Notes under the pieces: model-generated
Told to the model about the DNA's origin: nothing
The model's input: only the letters and a program-made list of their open reading frames with translations
Databases searched by the model: none
Shown: one piece after another, positions 24,330-33,868 of the stretch
How positions within the stretch are numbered: the first letter of the stretch is position 1
Layout: every line of letters starts with the position of its first letter
Source: CADBRN01 sp050944685
GTDB taxonomy: Bacteria > Bacillota > Clostridia > Lachnospirales > Lachnospiraceae
Length of the DNA: 64,000 bases
Assembly (NCBI GenBank): GCA_050944685.1
Contig: JBMNRP010000007.1
Coordinates: forward strand, 1 to 64,000
Direction of reading: 5' to 3'
Position numbers and translations under genes: made by a program

Positions 24330-27300
24330 TCAGTGCACGCGCTTTTTTCCATGACGAAAACAGAGGACGACCGCGAGCGCGGCGGCCACACACAGCAGGG
24401 CGATCACCCGGACGCTGCCGCGGGAAGACGCATCCGGCAGCTCCGCGAGTTTCTTGTCGACCATCGTGATCATCCGATTATCCGCGTTCTCCGCCCCGTC
24501 AGCATTCTCCACGGCAACCGTCCCGTCCTCGCCTACCGAAAAGGCAATATCCCGCGCCCAGGCATAGTCTGAGGGAGCGGCTTTTTCATGAAGCGCATAT
24601 TCTCCGGCCGGAAGAGAGAATGTCCTGTTTTCCCCGTCCGAAGTCGTCCATTCCGCCTGGCTGCCTTCCGCATCGGCAACGACATTCCCATCGTCTCCGA
24701 GGATCTGGAGCGTCGCCCCCTCCACGAACATGTCGCTTCCGTCCCGCTTCGTGAAAGTAACAGGAAAGCGCTGTTTCCGGTTCGTAAAGGTGATCGTCAC
24801 ATCCTCTTTTCCGCCGGAATCGTCCATGTCGGCGGTTTCCTTCTCCGTGGAAAGTGCTGTCCGGGATTGTGTGTTCGTCCCTTCCTCCGAGACGATCCGG
24901 CCGAGACCGTTCGCATCCTCCAGCGTATAGGATGCCACGAAGGCAGAAGCTTCCTCGGAAACCTGATACGCCGAACCTGCCGGCGCGGTAAAGACGGCCT
25001 TTTCCCCGTTCTTCAGCGAAAGCGTCAGGATGGCGGCACCGGAGGCATCCGCGGTAAAGCTGACGGTTTTTCCCGCTGCCGTGTATTGATACGTTTCATC
25101 CGGAACCAGATCCGACAGGCTGACGCGGAACGGAAATTCCGTCTCCGTGTCCTCCGGGCAGGATTTTTCGAGTGTAAAGGAAATCGTTTCCCTTTGGGTT
25201 TCCGGCCGCGTATTGCGGCAGGTGGCCGAAGCCGTCGAATCCGCCGCAATCGTTCCGGAAGGATTTCCGGACCACGAAGGGCTGTAGGCTTCGTATCCGG
25301 CATCCTCCGAGATGCTGTAATGATATCCCGCCGGAATGTCCGTAAAGGTAACCGATTCTCCCGTCTTCAGCGATACGTGCGCCACGCCGTCCGAGAACGC
25401 GGTCGATCCGTAGACCGCGGTTCCGGACAGGGCATTCCCCGACTGGTCCGTCAGCGTTACGGTAAACGGAAACGCCGTCTCATCATCGCTCAGGCTGTTT
25501 CCATTTTCATCGACCAGCTGTTTCTTCAGGGAAAGATTCCCGTATGTCGCCGGCCTGGTATTTGTCACAACCGCCTCTTTATTGATTCCATTCGTGTAAT
25601 CAACCGTAAGCCTGCTGTTTTCCGTGTAATCCGTCGTGTAAGACACTCCCCCGCTTTGGTACGGCGTGTCCTCCCAGACGTCCCATTCCACATCCGGATC
25701 GTAAACAAAAAATGTATACGTCCATGTGTCATCCGATACTTTCGTCCAGAACCCCGTCAGGTCCCCGTTCTGGTCCACAAAGGAATCCGTATCCGAGGAT
25801 TTTCCGGTAGAAGAATACCCCGAAGTACCGGCAGATACGTCATAGACGTTGTGAATACCGGTTGCGCTTCCGTTTTTCCAGACGATTCCGTCATCAGACT
25901 GATAGACCTGCTCGTATTTCCGGTAGCTCTCCCGTTTCTCCCGGACCCAGGTCACTGCCTTCCCTTCACCGTACGTCGAATAGCTGCTCATGAGGGCAGA
26001 TGACGTCACGGCGCCCGAATGGTTGTACGGCGTCGTCATCGCCCAGTTCCCCGTATACTTTTCGCTGGAAGGAAGACCGGGCAGACCCGCTGTGTAGCCC
26101 TGCTTTGCCAGGACCACACCGGAGCCGAGCGTCAGACTGGTCAGACTCGAGCAGCCGGAAAGCATGCGCTCTATACCTGTCCGGCTGTTGAAGCCCGTCA
26201 GATGACTGGAACTCATATCAAAATGGGACAGATCCAGCGATTTCAGGGAGGAGCAGCCGGAAAACATTCCCGCCATGTCTGTTGCGTTCGTCGTCCGGAA
26301 CCTGCTGGTATCCAGCGATGTCAGCGAGGAGCACTCTGCAAACATCCGTGTCATCAGTTTCGTTTTGGACAGGGTGAAGTTTTCCCCGAAGGTAACCGAT
26401 TTCATACTCGAACATCCGGAGAACATCTGGTATGTCGAATTCAGCTTGTCCGACCGGAATCCGCTCAGATCGAGCGTTTCCAGAGAAGAACAATCCATAA
26501 ACATATTCGGCATGTACACAACATTCGCCGTGGAAAAACCGCTGCCGAATCTGACGGACTTCAGGCTGGTGCAGCCGCTAAACAATCCGCTCATGGTTCT
26601 TGCGTTTGTGGTGTTAAATCCCGTGAGATCTGCTGTCTCGAGATTACTGCACCCATTGAACAGATTCGCCATTTCGCCATCGGAGGCAGGCTTCACCGTT
26701 CCCGTAACCTTTACTTTCTTGATTTTATCCTTGTAATCGAGCCACTTGGCATACTTGGAGGATCCTGACGGTATACTCTCACCCACGCCCGGTCCGATGG
26801 TCAGGGTGCCGGCCGAATCGATGGTCCAGTTGCACGTTCCCCATTTTCCGTTCGCGATATTGCCCGCCGCGTAGACCGTCACTGTCCCGCTCAGCATCTT
26901 TCCGAGAGAAGACAGCGCGGATTTTGCACCGGACAGAAGCGACTCTCCCGACGCGGTCTCATCCGAGACTTCCTCATCAAAAACAGCCGCTTTCGCGGAG
27001 GAAGAAGAACTCTCTTCCTGCGCCTCTATATGGATATTCGGATAATTTCTTCCGGCCGCGTCCGCCCCGGTCAGACCGTCCTTCCACTTTTTCGTCACAA
27101 CGACACGTCCGGTCGGAATCGGTCTGTCGAGAACGACAATACGTCCGCTGCCGTCATCCTCCAGTCCCTCGACGGTCACGGTGCCGTCTTTGGCAATGCT
27201 TACCGCTCTTTTCGCGGAGTCCGGATAATAACCGGATGGGGCGGCGGTTTCCTGAAGAAGATACGTCCCGGATTCCAGCCCCGTGAACGAGACGAGCCCG

Positions 27301-30300
27301 CTGCTGTCCGTCGTCGCGGTCACATCGACCGATCTTCCGTAATCGGAAGTGCCGAAAAGGCGGAACTTTGCGCCGGCGAGCACATTTCCGTTCGTCTCGT
27401 CTTTTTTGACCAGCTTCAGACTGTGATACGGCTCATTCGTGATCACCGTATCCCCGCTGCTGTTCTGGGTAATTCCGCTCACCGAGACGACACCGTCCGA
27501 ATCGCAGGTGACCGTCCACTTCGGATTGGCGGGCCGAATATACCCGTCCGGAGCCGCCATCTCCTGCAGCTGATAGGTTCCTTTCTCAATATCGGAAAAC
27601 CGGACGGTTCCCGTCTCGTCGGAGGATTCATATACCTGGACGGTATTGCCGTAATCCGAGACGCCGGAGAGTTTAAACTCCACCCCCTCCAGCACTTTCA
27701 GCGCGTCCGATCCGTCCTGCGTTCCCATCTTCCGGAACTCCAGATCTCCGTGGACCCTGGGCTCATCCGACAATACATAGCGCCCGGAGCTGTCGGCCGT
27801 CATCTGATCAACCGAGGCGGTTCCGTTCCCGTCTATCACGACGGTCCGGACCGTATCGTCTATCTGATAATCGCTTACGCTGTCCTCCTCCCGAAGGGAA
27901 TACGTGCCCTTTTCAATGCCGAGGAACGTGAGTTCTCCGTTTCGGTTTGTCGTCATCTCCCTGTCCACCGCTGTCCCGTAGTCTGAGGTCCCGTACAGGC
28001 GGTAGGTCGCTCCCTCGACGGTTTTCGCCGTGTTGGTACTGTCCACCTTCAGAAGCTTCAGATCGCCGCGGGTGTGGCAATGGATCCTGGTATTATCCTT
28101 GTGAATCAGCGAGGAGGAACTCTTCGATCCGTTTATCGTCGTGCTGTAGAGATATACATTATTGTAAGCGGTCGGATCCTCTGAACCGGAAGGTTCTTTG
28201 GCCGGGGCCCGCATATAAACGGTCGCCGAAACGGCCTGGTCCGTTCCGAGAACAAATTCCCGGTTTTCGGAAGTCCTGCGCATATCAATCGCGATCGCCT
28301 TGACAGCAGAAGGGTCGGAGGGCATTGCCGTGCTCCATCCGTTGGCAGACGTCAGACTGTCCGGAGTGAATCCGCTCAAATCCGGAAAGCTGTCGGTCTT
28401 ATAGAATATCACCGGATTCATTCCCATGGCGGTCAGTTCGGTGGTGTCGACCGACACCAGGGTTCCGCGCCAGTCGGAGGCCTTCCCATCGGATCCCGTG
28501 AAATTTTCCAGAGAATCGACCAGGACGAGATCCTTCGCCGTCGTCTCGCTGTCCGTCGAAAAGCGAAGTTTGTAGGAGTACAATCCTCCCGGATATGTCG
28601 TCGCCTCGCTCTGGTAATAATCGTCCTCCTCCGCCTTGACTTTTTTATACAGGCCGATTGAGGTGGAAGTCGGGACATTGATGGAAGCCTTTTTTTCCGC
28701 ATACATGAACTTCGGGGCGTCCGTTTCGCTGTCCAGATCCGTCATCCATTCCTTTTCCGAAATCTCAGCCTGTCCCTGGTCCGAATCAGCGGGACGGTAC
28801 GGGCTGTCCTGATATCCTTTCCCGATCTTTTTATTGCCGGTCTCGTATGCGCAGGTATTCAAAAGATCACTTCCGAGATCCTTCAGAACATCCCACGAGT
28901 GAACGGTGCTGTAGGTGAGAAAATATTTCTCGGCCGGACTGTCGAGCCGGACCGTCACCATCGTGCGGCCGCTTCCCTTGTAATTGTCCGTTGTCGAAAC
29001 CGTATACTGGCCTTCTTTCAGTGTCTCTCCGTCCGCCTGGACGATGACCGACCCGCTCTTGAACTGCGCGCCCTCCGGAAGAAGGTCGTAGAATGTCCCG
29101 GACGACTGCTTTACATACGTGTTCTGCGTCTTGTTTTTCTCATAGATTTCAGAAGACCATGTGACCGTCGTGGAACTGTGCTTTGCGTCGTTTTTGTAAG
29201 AAACGAGATCTTTCCGGATCGACCCTTCCTTCTCCTCTTCACCGGTATAGGCGGACCCGGTTTCGCTTTTTTTGCCCAGCAGCTCGGACCCGTTTCGCTT
29301 CAGACTGTAGTCCGCGGTATTGCGCAGAATGACGAGGTCCGAGTGGTTTCTGACATAATTCAGCACCTTTTCGGAGCGCTTCAGCGTGACGTACGGCTTC
29401 GCTCCCAGGTAGGAATAGTAATGCTTATTGGACGTTTCCAGCCGATAACCGGAAACCCCGTCCGCAAATTTCACCTGAATGCCATCCGTGCTTTTTACGT
29501 AGCTTCCGCTGACGTCCGTCCAGGTTCCGGTCCCGGGATGATAGGAAGCCGCCAGGGCGTAGGCTCCGCTTCCCTTTTTGGCGTACAGACGGATAACATC
29601 ATCGGAATAATCCGCACTCACACCATAATACCGGTTGTAATTGCTATCGAAAGAACCGTCGTAAGCACAATACAACAGATCAACACCGCTGATGGTATAA
29701 TCATCCGCCCCCAGGCTCACCGCCGTGCCACTGTCACTGTCATACAGTGTCAGTTTTTCATCGGTCATCTGATACGTGACCGGAATTTTCCCGTAATTGG
29801 CCGGATCGCCGGAAGAAGCCCCGTCCGGGAGGGTCCAGCGATACGCGAACGCATATAGAGCTGAAATATATGGAAAGCTGCCCAGTGTGGAGGAATCTCC
29901 GCTGATAAAATCCTCCACTTCATTGCCTACGAGACAGAGTTCCGTGGAATCATCCGCGACGTAGTAGTCATCCTCATTCCAGCTGTCGTAACCGTATTGC
30001 TGGGCTTCATAAGTCCCGGAGGTTACAATGGCATTCTGCCCGAATGCGTTCAGGCCAAACTTATCGCAATCCCAGTACCCCGGCGGCTCCTTTATATGAC
30101 TGATCCGTTCATAATACCAGGAGCAGCTGTCCGTCTTGCTGCTTACGGGGTCTGCCCCGTCTTTCGGCTTCACGGAGGCGGTCACCTTGTTGACCACCGT
30201 ATAGCTGTCCTGGTTTTGATATTCGGACGCTTTCATCCTCGTGATGACGGTGTCGTAGCGTGGATAAACGCTGTAATCCTTCGTCTGGTCTTTCAGTGTA

Positions 30301-32030
30301 TCAGAGGTCGTGAACGAATCCTCTCCGTCGAATTTCCAGGCGACCGCCTGTCCGTACGGAGAAAAATTATCCGCCAGCGTAAAATCATACATTCCCGTGG
30401 CGGAAATGTTCGTCTTGACATTCCACAAAACGTAGATATAATCTCCGCTCACATCCAGCCCCGCCGGAGGATCTCCCCAGCTGCTCTGCCAGCTGCTGTA
30501 ATACTGCCAGGACTGATGAATCTTCGTCGTCTGCTTCACTTCGACGGAAGTATCAATGTAAACCGGATCCACAGACCCGCTGAGGGTCTGGCTCCCCGCT
30601 TTCAGAGTCGCCGTAAATGAGGAGGAAGAGGCGGAGGAGTCCGTCCCGTCATAATCCCGATAATAAAAAGTCTCTTTCGACGTGCTGTATTGAATCTCGA
30701 TGTATCCGCTCTGAGCCGCGGGAATCGAAACCCGGTTATAAACCAGAATATGATCCCCTTCCTCTTTGTACGCCCAGATATCGGCATCCGTGAGATCGGT
30801 TTCGCTGTATTCCGGCACGGACACGACATACGTATCCGCCGCATTTCCATCCCGGTCCTTCAGAAGAGTCTTCGGAAAGGTAAAGACCACTTCTCCCGCA
30901 TCATAATTTCCCTCTCCGGACATCGAATAGGCCGCGCGGTAAATAAATCCGTGGTTGGCCGCGTTCGTATCTGCTGTCCATACATTCCGTCCGCTGCTGT
31001 CTTTTTCCGCGCCGAAGGAAATCGTCGTCTTAAAGGAATCGACCGTTTTCTGAGCGGCTGCCGCTCTGCGGGAAGCGGTTTTTTTCACTTTCAGGGAAAA
31101 CCGGGGAGCCGAACCGGATTCATCTGCGGAAGCCGCGCTCTGCCCGCTTTCTGCGGAACTGTTCTGTGTTTCCCCGGAACTTTCCGCAGCAGATGATGAG
31201 CTGTTTCCGGACGCGCCGTCTGTACTGCCGGAAACATTTTCTGTATCGGCGGTACTGTCTGTTCCGGTCCCGGAGGAAGCATCTGTCTTTTCGGAATCCC
31301 CGTCCGTGCTCTTCTTCTGCTCTTCCGCGGCTTTCTGTTCTTCCGATGTCATGACAGCAAAAACAAACGGTGAAAAAGACTTTGCCGTGAAGGTCACCGT
31401 TTTCGCATTACTGTCGTATGAATAATCCAGCTTCTCTGCAGAAGGATGATCCGTGGAAAAATCTTCGATATGATACAGGCCGGTGTGATCCGGATCCCCC
31501 AGCGAATAACCGGAAAGCGTGACCGTTACGCCTTTTTCCGGATCCTCAACCGATCCTTCCGTGACCGCGATATCAAGCGGATCAACAATCTCCCTGTCTC
31601 CCAGGACATTTTTCAGACGCGAAAGAACAGCCGTGTCGCTAATGCGAACGGCTTTCATCTGATAATCGCCGGAAAATCCGGAAGCGGACGACGGAATCGT
31701 CTCCTCCCCGGTTTTCTGTTCCTCCCCGCTTCCGGACGCAGACGAATCCGCTGTATCGTCCGAGGCGGAAGAATTTCCGGAACTATCGGTATTCACATTT
31801 TCGGATGTGGAACTGGTGCCGGCAGAATTACCGGAAGAAACCGGATCGTCTGTCGAAGCGGCATCCGGATCGGCCGCGGCGTCTGTATCCGGGGCCGAGC
31901 TGTCCGTGACGGAATCCGTGCCTGCACTTTCCTGAGCAGAAGCCGTCTGGGCGGAAACAGGTCCGGCAAGCGGCATCAGAACAAATAACAAAGACAATAT
32001 AATAGAAATGGCCTTCTTGTAATATTTCAT
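24330..32030 (-). CDS. Giant cell-surface adhesin: SpaA/Cna-B repeats with a BspA-like LRR insert
   Basis: 2566 residues. Order: signal peptide (1-28); Ser/Thr/Asp-rich low complexity; a short domain ending in SFSPFVFAV; more low complexity to about 330; a long N-terminal region of beta domains; three SpaA/Cna-B-type domains in tandem (about 1320-1640, each with RLFGTSDYG or similar, EKGTY and a LQE-AAP-GY turn); a fourth Cna-B domain (starts VVVTKKWKDG, ends VVTNTRP) split by a leucine-rich region of the BspA/DUF285 type (about 1725-2020, with repeated CSSLxSLDxS units); two further pilin-like domains; a last SpaA domain; then LPDAS, a hydrophobic helix and RHGKKRVH. The anchor motif is not canonical LPXTG. 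The ATG at 32030 follows a G-rich ribosome site. No sortase is in the window. It likely acts in adhesion. Confidence 0.92.
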   Translation of the reverse strand: MKYYKKAISIILSLLFVLMPLAGPVSAQTASAQESAGTDSVTDSSAPDTDAAADPDAASTDDPVSSGNSAGTSSTSENVNTDSSGNSSASDDTADSSASGSGEEQKTGEETIPSSASGFSGDYQMKAVRISDTAVLSRLKNVLGDREIVDPLDIAVTEGSVEDPEKGVTVTLSGYSLGDPDHTGLYHIEDFSTDHPSAEKLDYSYDSNAKTVTFTAKSFSPFVFAVMTSEEQKAAEEQKKSTDGDSEKTDASSGTGTDSTADTENVSGSTDGASGNSSSSAAESSGETQNSSAESGQSAASADESGSAPRFSLKVKKTASRRAAAAQKTVDSFKTTISFGAEKDSSGRNVWTADTNAANHGFIYRAAYSMSGEGNYDAGEVVFTFPKTLLKDRDGNAADTYVVSVPEYSETDLTDADIWAYKEEGDHILVYNRVSIPAAQSGYIEIQYSTSKETFYYRDYDGTDSSASSSSFTATLKAGSQTLSGSVDPVYIDTSVEVKQTTKIHQSWQYYSSWQSSWGDPPAGLDVSGDYIYVLWNVKTNISATGMYDFTLADNFSPYGQAVAWKFDGEDSFTTSDTLKDQTKDYSVYPRYDTVITRMKASEYQNQDSYTVVNKVTASVKPKDGADPVSSKTDSCSWYYERISHIKEPPGYWDCDKFGLNAFGQNAIVTSGTYEAQQYGYDSWNEDDYYVADDSTELCLVGNEVEDFISGDSSTLGSFPYISALYAFAYRWTLPDGASSGDPANYGKIPVTYQMTDEKLTLYDSDSGTAVSLGADDYTISGVDLLYCAYDGSFDSNYNRYYGVSADYSDDVIRLYAKKGSGAYALAASYHPGTGTWTDVSGSYVKSTDGIQVKFADGVSGYRLETSNKHYYSYLGAKPYVTLKRSEKVLNYVRNHSDLVILRNTADYSLKRNGSELLGKKSETGSAYTGEEEKEGSIRKDLVSYKNDAKHSSTTVTWSSEIYEKNKTQNTYVKQSSGTFYDLLPEGAQFKSGSVIVQADGETLKEGQYTVSTTDNYKGSGRTMVTVRLDSPAEKYFLTYSTVHSWDVLKDLGSDLLNTCAYETGNKKIGKGYQDSPYRPADSDQGQAEISEKEWMTDLDSETDAPKFMYAEKKASINVPTSTSIGLYKKVKAEEDDYYQSEATTYPGGLYSYKLRFSTDSETTAKDLVLVDSLENFTGSDGKASDWRGTLVSVDTTELTAMGMNPVIFYKTDSFPDLSGFTPDSLTSANGWSTAMPSDPSAVKAIAIDMRRTSENREFVLGTDQAVSATVYMRAPAKEPSGSEDPTAYNNVYLYSTTINGSKSSSSLIHKDNTRIHCHTRGDLKLLKVDSTNTAKTVEGATYRLYGTSDYGTAVDREMTTNRNGELTFLGIEKGTYSLREEDSVSDYQIDDTVRTVVIDGNGTASVDQMTADSSGRYVLSDEPRVHGDLEFRKMGTQDGSDALKVLEGVEFKLSGVSDYGNTVQVYESSDETGTVRFSDIEKGTYQLQEMAAPDGYIRPANPKWTVTCDSDGVVSVSGITQNSSGDTVITNEPYHSLKLVKKDETNGNVLAGAKFRLFGTSDYGRSVDVTATTDSSGLVSFTGLESGTYLLQETAAPSGYYPDSAKRAVSIAKDGTVTVEGLEDDGSGRIVVLDRPIPTGRVVVTKKWKDGLTGADAAGRNYPNIHIEAQEESSSSSAKAAVFDEEVSDETASGESLLSGAKSALSSLGKMLSGTVTVYAAGNIANGKWGTCNWTIDSAGTLTIGPGVGESIPSGSSKYAKWLDYKDKIKKVKVTGTVKPASDGEMANLFNGCSNLETADLTGFNTTNARTMSGLFSGCTSLKSVRFGSGFSTANVVYMPNMFMDCSSLETLDLSGFRSDKLNSTYQMFSGCSSMKSVTFGENFTLSKTKLMTRMFAECSSLTSLDTSRFRTTNATDMAGMFSGCSSLKSLDLSHFDMSSSHLTGFNSRTGIERMLSGCSSLTSLTLGSGVVLAKQGYTAGLPGLPSSEKYTGNWAMTTPYNHSGAVTSSALMSSYSTYGEGKAVTWVREKRESYRKYEQVYQSDDGIVWKNGSATGIHNVYDVSAGTSGYSSTGKSSDTDSFVDQNGDLTGFWTKVSDDTWTYTFFVYDPDVEWDVWEDTPYQSGGVSYTTDYTENSRLTVDYTNGINKEAVVTNTRPATYGNLSLKKQLVDENGNSLSDDETAFPFTVTLTDQSGNALSGTAVYGSTAFSDGVAHVSLKTGESVTFTDIPAGYHYSISEDAGYEAYSPSWSGNPSGTIAADSTASATCRNTRPETQRETISFTLEKSCPEDTETEFPFRVSLSDLVPDETYQYTAAGKTVSFTADASGAAILTLSLKNGEKAVFTAPAGSAYQVSEEASAFVASYTLEDANGLGRIVSEEGTNTQSRTALSTEKETADMDDSGGKEDVTITFTNRKQRFPVTFTKRDGSDMFVEGATLQILGDDGNVVADAEGSQAEWTTSDGENRTFSLPAGEYALHEKAAPSDYAWARDIAFSVGEDGTVAVENADGAENADNRMITMVDKKLAELPDASSRGSVRVIALLCVAAALAVVLCFRHGKKRVH

Positions 32031-32154
32031 TTGAATCCCCCCCAACAAGTACACAGAAATAAAATCTTAACAAGAAGCATCCACTATTGTTTTTCTCTTT
32101 ACTCTATATCCGATCCATAAAAAAATCAACCCCGAATAATGAATACGGCGGATT

Positions 32155-32898
32155 TCATTCTGTTTTTCCACGCCGGTTCTCTTTTCTGTAAACCTTTTTG
32201 TACCGGCACGTCTTTTCCCTGCAGTTTGCGCACTGAAGATTCTGATTGGACCCCTCCCAGAAGCGCTCCGGATACCGGGCATACACGATCTCCCAGTGAA
32301 GCAGAACGACGCAGGAAGTAAAAAACAGACTCCAGCTGTAAAAATTTTTGATGAACAGCATCGGAGTAAACATCATAAAATGGCCCCAGTCATAGATCCG
32401 GCAGTTAATGCAGCATTTATTATGCATGAAAAATGACTGAAACGGGCAGAACAGAAGGATGCAGATGTAATCGCACAGAAAATAAAACACGGTGAGCATC
32501 AGCAGATCCTGCGGGCCGATCACGCCGGTCAGATAGAGGGCGCCGAACACGGCGTTGCAGGAGAGCCAGACGAGCATGACTTTCCAGGCGCCCAGATTCA
32601 TCCGCTGCACGTATTCGAGAAGCTCCAGGCGGTCGTACTGCTCCGCCGGTTCGTATTCCGTCCGGAAAACCTTCCGCCTCGCCATGGACAGGATCTTGAT
32701 ATTCGGCATGAGATGGGCGAGCATCAGCGCCATAAAAATGGCCCAAACGATATGAATCGGGGTAAACCGGTAAAAAAACGGCTGGGTGATAAACTCTTCC
32801 AGCCTCGCCCGGTGAAACAGATAATAGTAGAAAAAGATGCCGAAAACGCTGATTCGCATGGCGAATTTTATGAGATAATTCCGCAAATAGGAAGTCAC
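32155..32898 (-). CDS. Conserved-looking membrane protein with cysteine motifs, unknown function
   Basis: 247 residues, GTG start six bases after AGAGAGG. About five or six membrane helices; the fourth loop holds FFMHNKCCINCRIYDWGHFM and the C-terminal tail CANCREKTC. Paired CxxC-like motifs in the loop and tail could bind a metal or cluster or form disulfides. Abundant aromatic residues (FFYYYLFH, WGHFMMF) lie near them. I do not recognise a named family. It stands between the adhesin gene and divergent tcdA without an evident operon partner. Confidence 0.75.
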   Translation of the reverse strand: MTSYLRNYLIKFAMRISVFGIFFYYYLFHRARLEEFITQPFFYRFTPIHIVWAIFMALMLAHLMPNIKILSMARRKVFRTEYEPAEQYDRLELLEYVQRMNLGAWKVMLVWLSCNAVFGALYLTGVIGPQDLLMLTVFYFLCDYICILLFCPFQSFFMHNKCCINCRIYDWGHFMMFTPMLFIKNFYSWSLFFTSCVVLLHWEIVYARYPERFWEGSNQNLQCANCREKTCRYKKVYRKENRRGKTE

Positions 32899-32997
32899 AG
32901 TGAGCCTCTCTTTCTGTTAGAAACCGCTATAGATCATAGTATACGGTTCCGCCGCCCGATCCGCAAGCCTGCGGGTGAGGAAACCATCCTGATATGG

Positions 32998-33003
32998 TAT
33001 AAT
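32998..33003 (+). promoter_or_regulatory. Extended -10 box for tcdA
   Basis: TGGTATAAT (TG-N-TATAAT form) 48 bp before the start codon; the -35 is weak. A small TCCGCCG/CGGCGGA hairpin lies in the leader before the ribosome site. Confidence 0.55.
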
Positions 33004-33050
33004 ATTCCTGCTTTTCCGCCGCAAAAAACGGCGGACGAAAGGACTGAATC

Positions 33051-33866
33051 ATGAAGAATCAATACAAACGCATGGAACTGATCTATGGTCCCGGTCTTCT
33101 CACTCTTCTGAGGACAAAGCGGGTCGCCGTTTTCGGGATCGGAGGCGTGGGCGGATATGCTGTGGAGGCACTCGCCCGCAGCGGAGTCGGAACGATGGAT
33201 CTGTTTGATCACGACACGGTGGACCTCACGAATCTCAACCGCCAGATCATCGCGCTTCACAGCACCATTGGAAAATACAAGGTCGAGGTGGCAAAAGACC
33301 GGATCCGCGATATTGACCCGGACATCACCGTCAACGCTCACCGGACCTTTTATCTGCCGGACAGCCCGGAATCCGAGCATCCGGACTTCCGGGAATTTGA
33401 CTATGTGATTGACGCCGTCGATACGGTCACCGCGAAAATCTCCATTATCACAGAGGCGCAGAAGGCAGGCGTACCGGTCATCTCCTGTATGGGATGCGGA
33501 AACCGCGTTGACCCGGCGAAGCTTGTTCTCTGCGATATTTATGAGACAAAAAATGATCCTCTCGCGAGGATCATGAGAAGAGAGCTGCGTAAGCGGGGTG
33601 TGAAAAGCCTGAAAACCGTCTGCTCGACCGAGCCCGCGATCCGGCCGCTCCGATACCCGGATATTGACTCGGATGAAGACTCAGAGCCGGCCCGGGAGGC
33701 TGCCGCCGAAAATGACTCCATCCGCTCACAGCGTTCGAAGCCACGGCGGCGCGACGTTCCCGGATCCACCGCCTTCGTTCCCCCGGCCGCCGGACTCCTG
33801 GCAGCCTCTGCCGTGATCCGCGATCTGACTCAGTTTGATCCGGATGACCGGGTGAAGGGAAGATAA
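33051..33866 (+). CDS. tcdA: tRNA threonylcarbamoyladenosine dehydratase (TcdA/CsdL)
   Basis: 271 residues, an E1-like adenylating enzyme. GIGGVGGYAVEALARSG (29-45) is the ATP-binding glycine motif, followed by DHDTVDLTNLNRQI and IDAVDTVTAKI, all typical of TcdA. It uses ATP to cyclise t6A37 in tRNAs reading ANN codons to ct6A. A Ser/Glu/Arg-rich insertion (about 205-235) interrupts the C-terminal part, while the ending STAFVPPAAGLLAASAVIRDL is normal. It is convergent with the histidine kinase gene with two bases between the ends. Confidence 0.95.
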   Translation: MKNQYKRMELIYGPGLLTLLRTKRVAVFGIGGVGGYAVEALARSGVGTMDLFDHDTVDLTNLNRQIIALHSTIGKYKVEVAKDRIRDIDPDITVNAHRTFYLPDSPESEHPDFREFDYVIDAVDTVTAKISIITEAQKAGVPVISCMGCGNRVDPAKLVLCDIYETKNDPLARIMRRELRKRGVKSLKTVCSTEPAIRPLRYPDIDSDEDSEPAREAAAENDSIRSQRSKPRRRDVPGSTAFVPPAAGLLAASAVIRDLTQFDPDDRVKGR

Positions 33867-33868
33867 AT

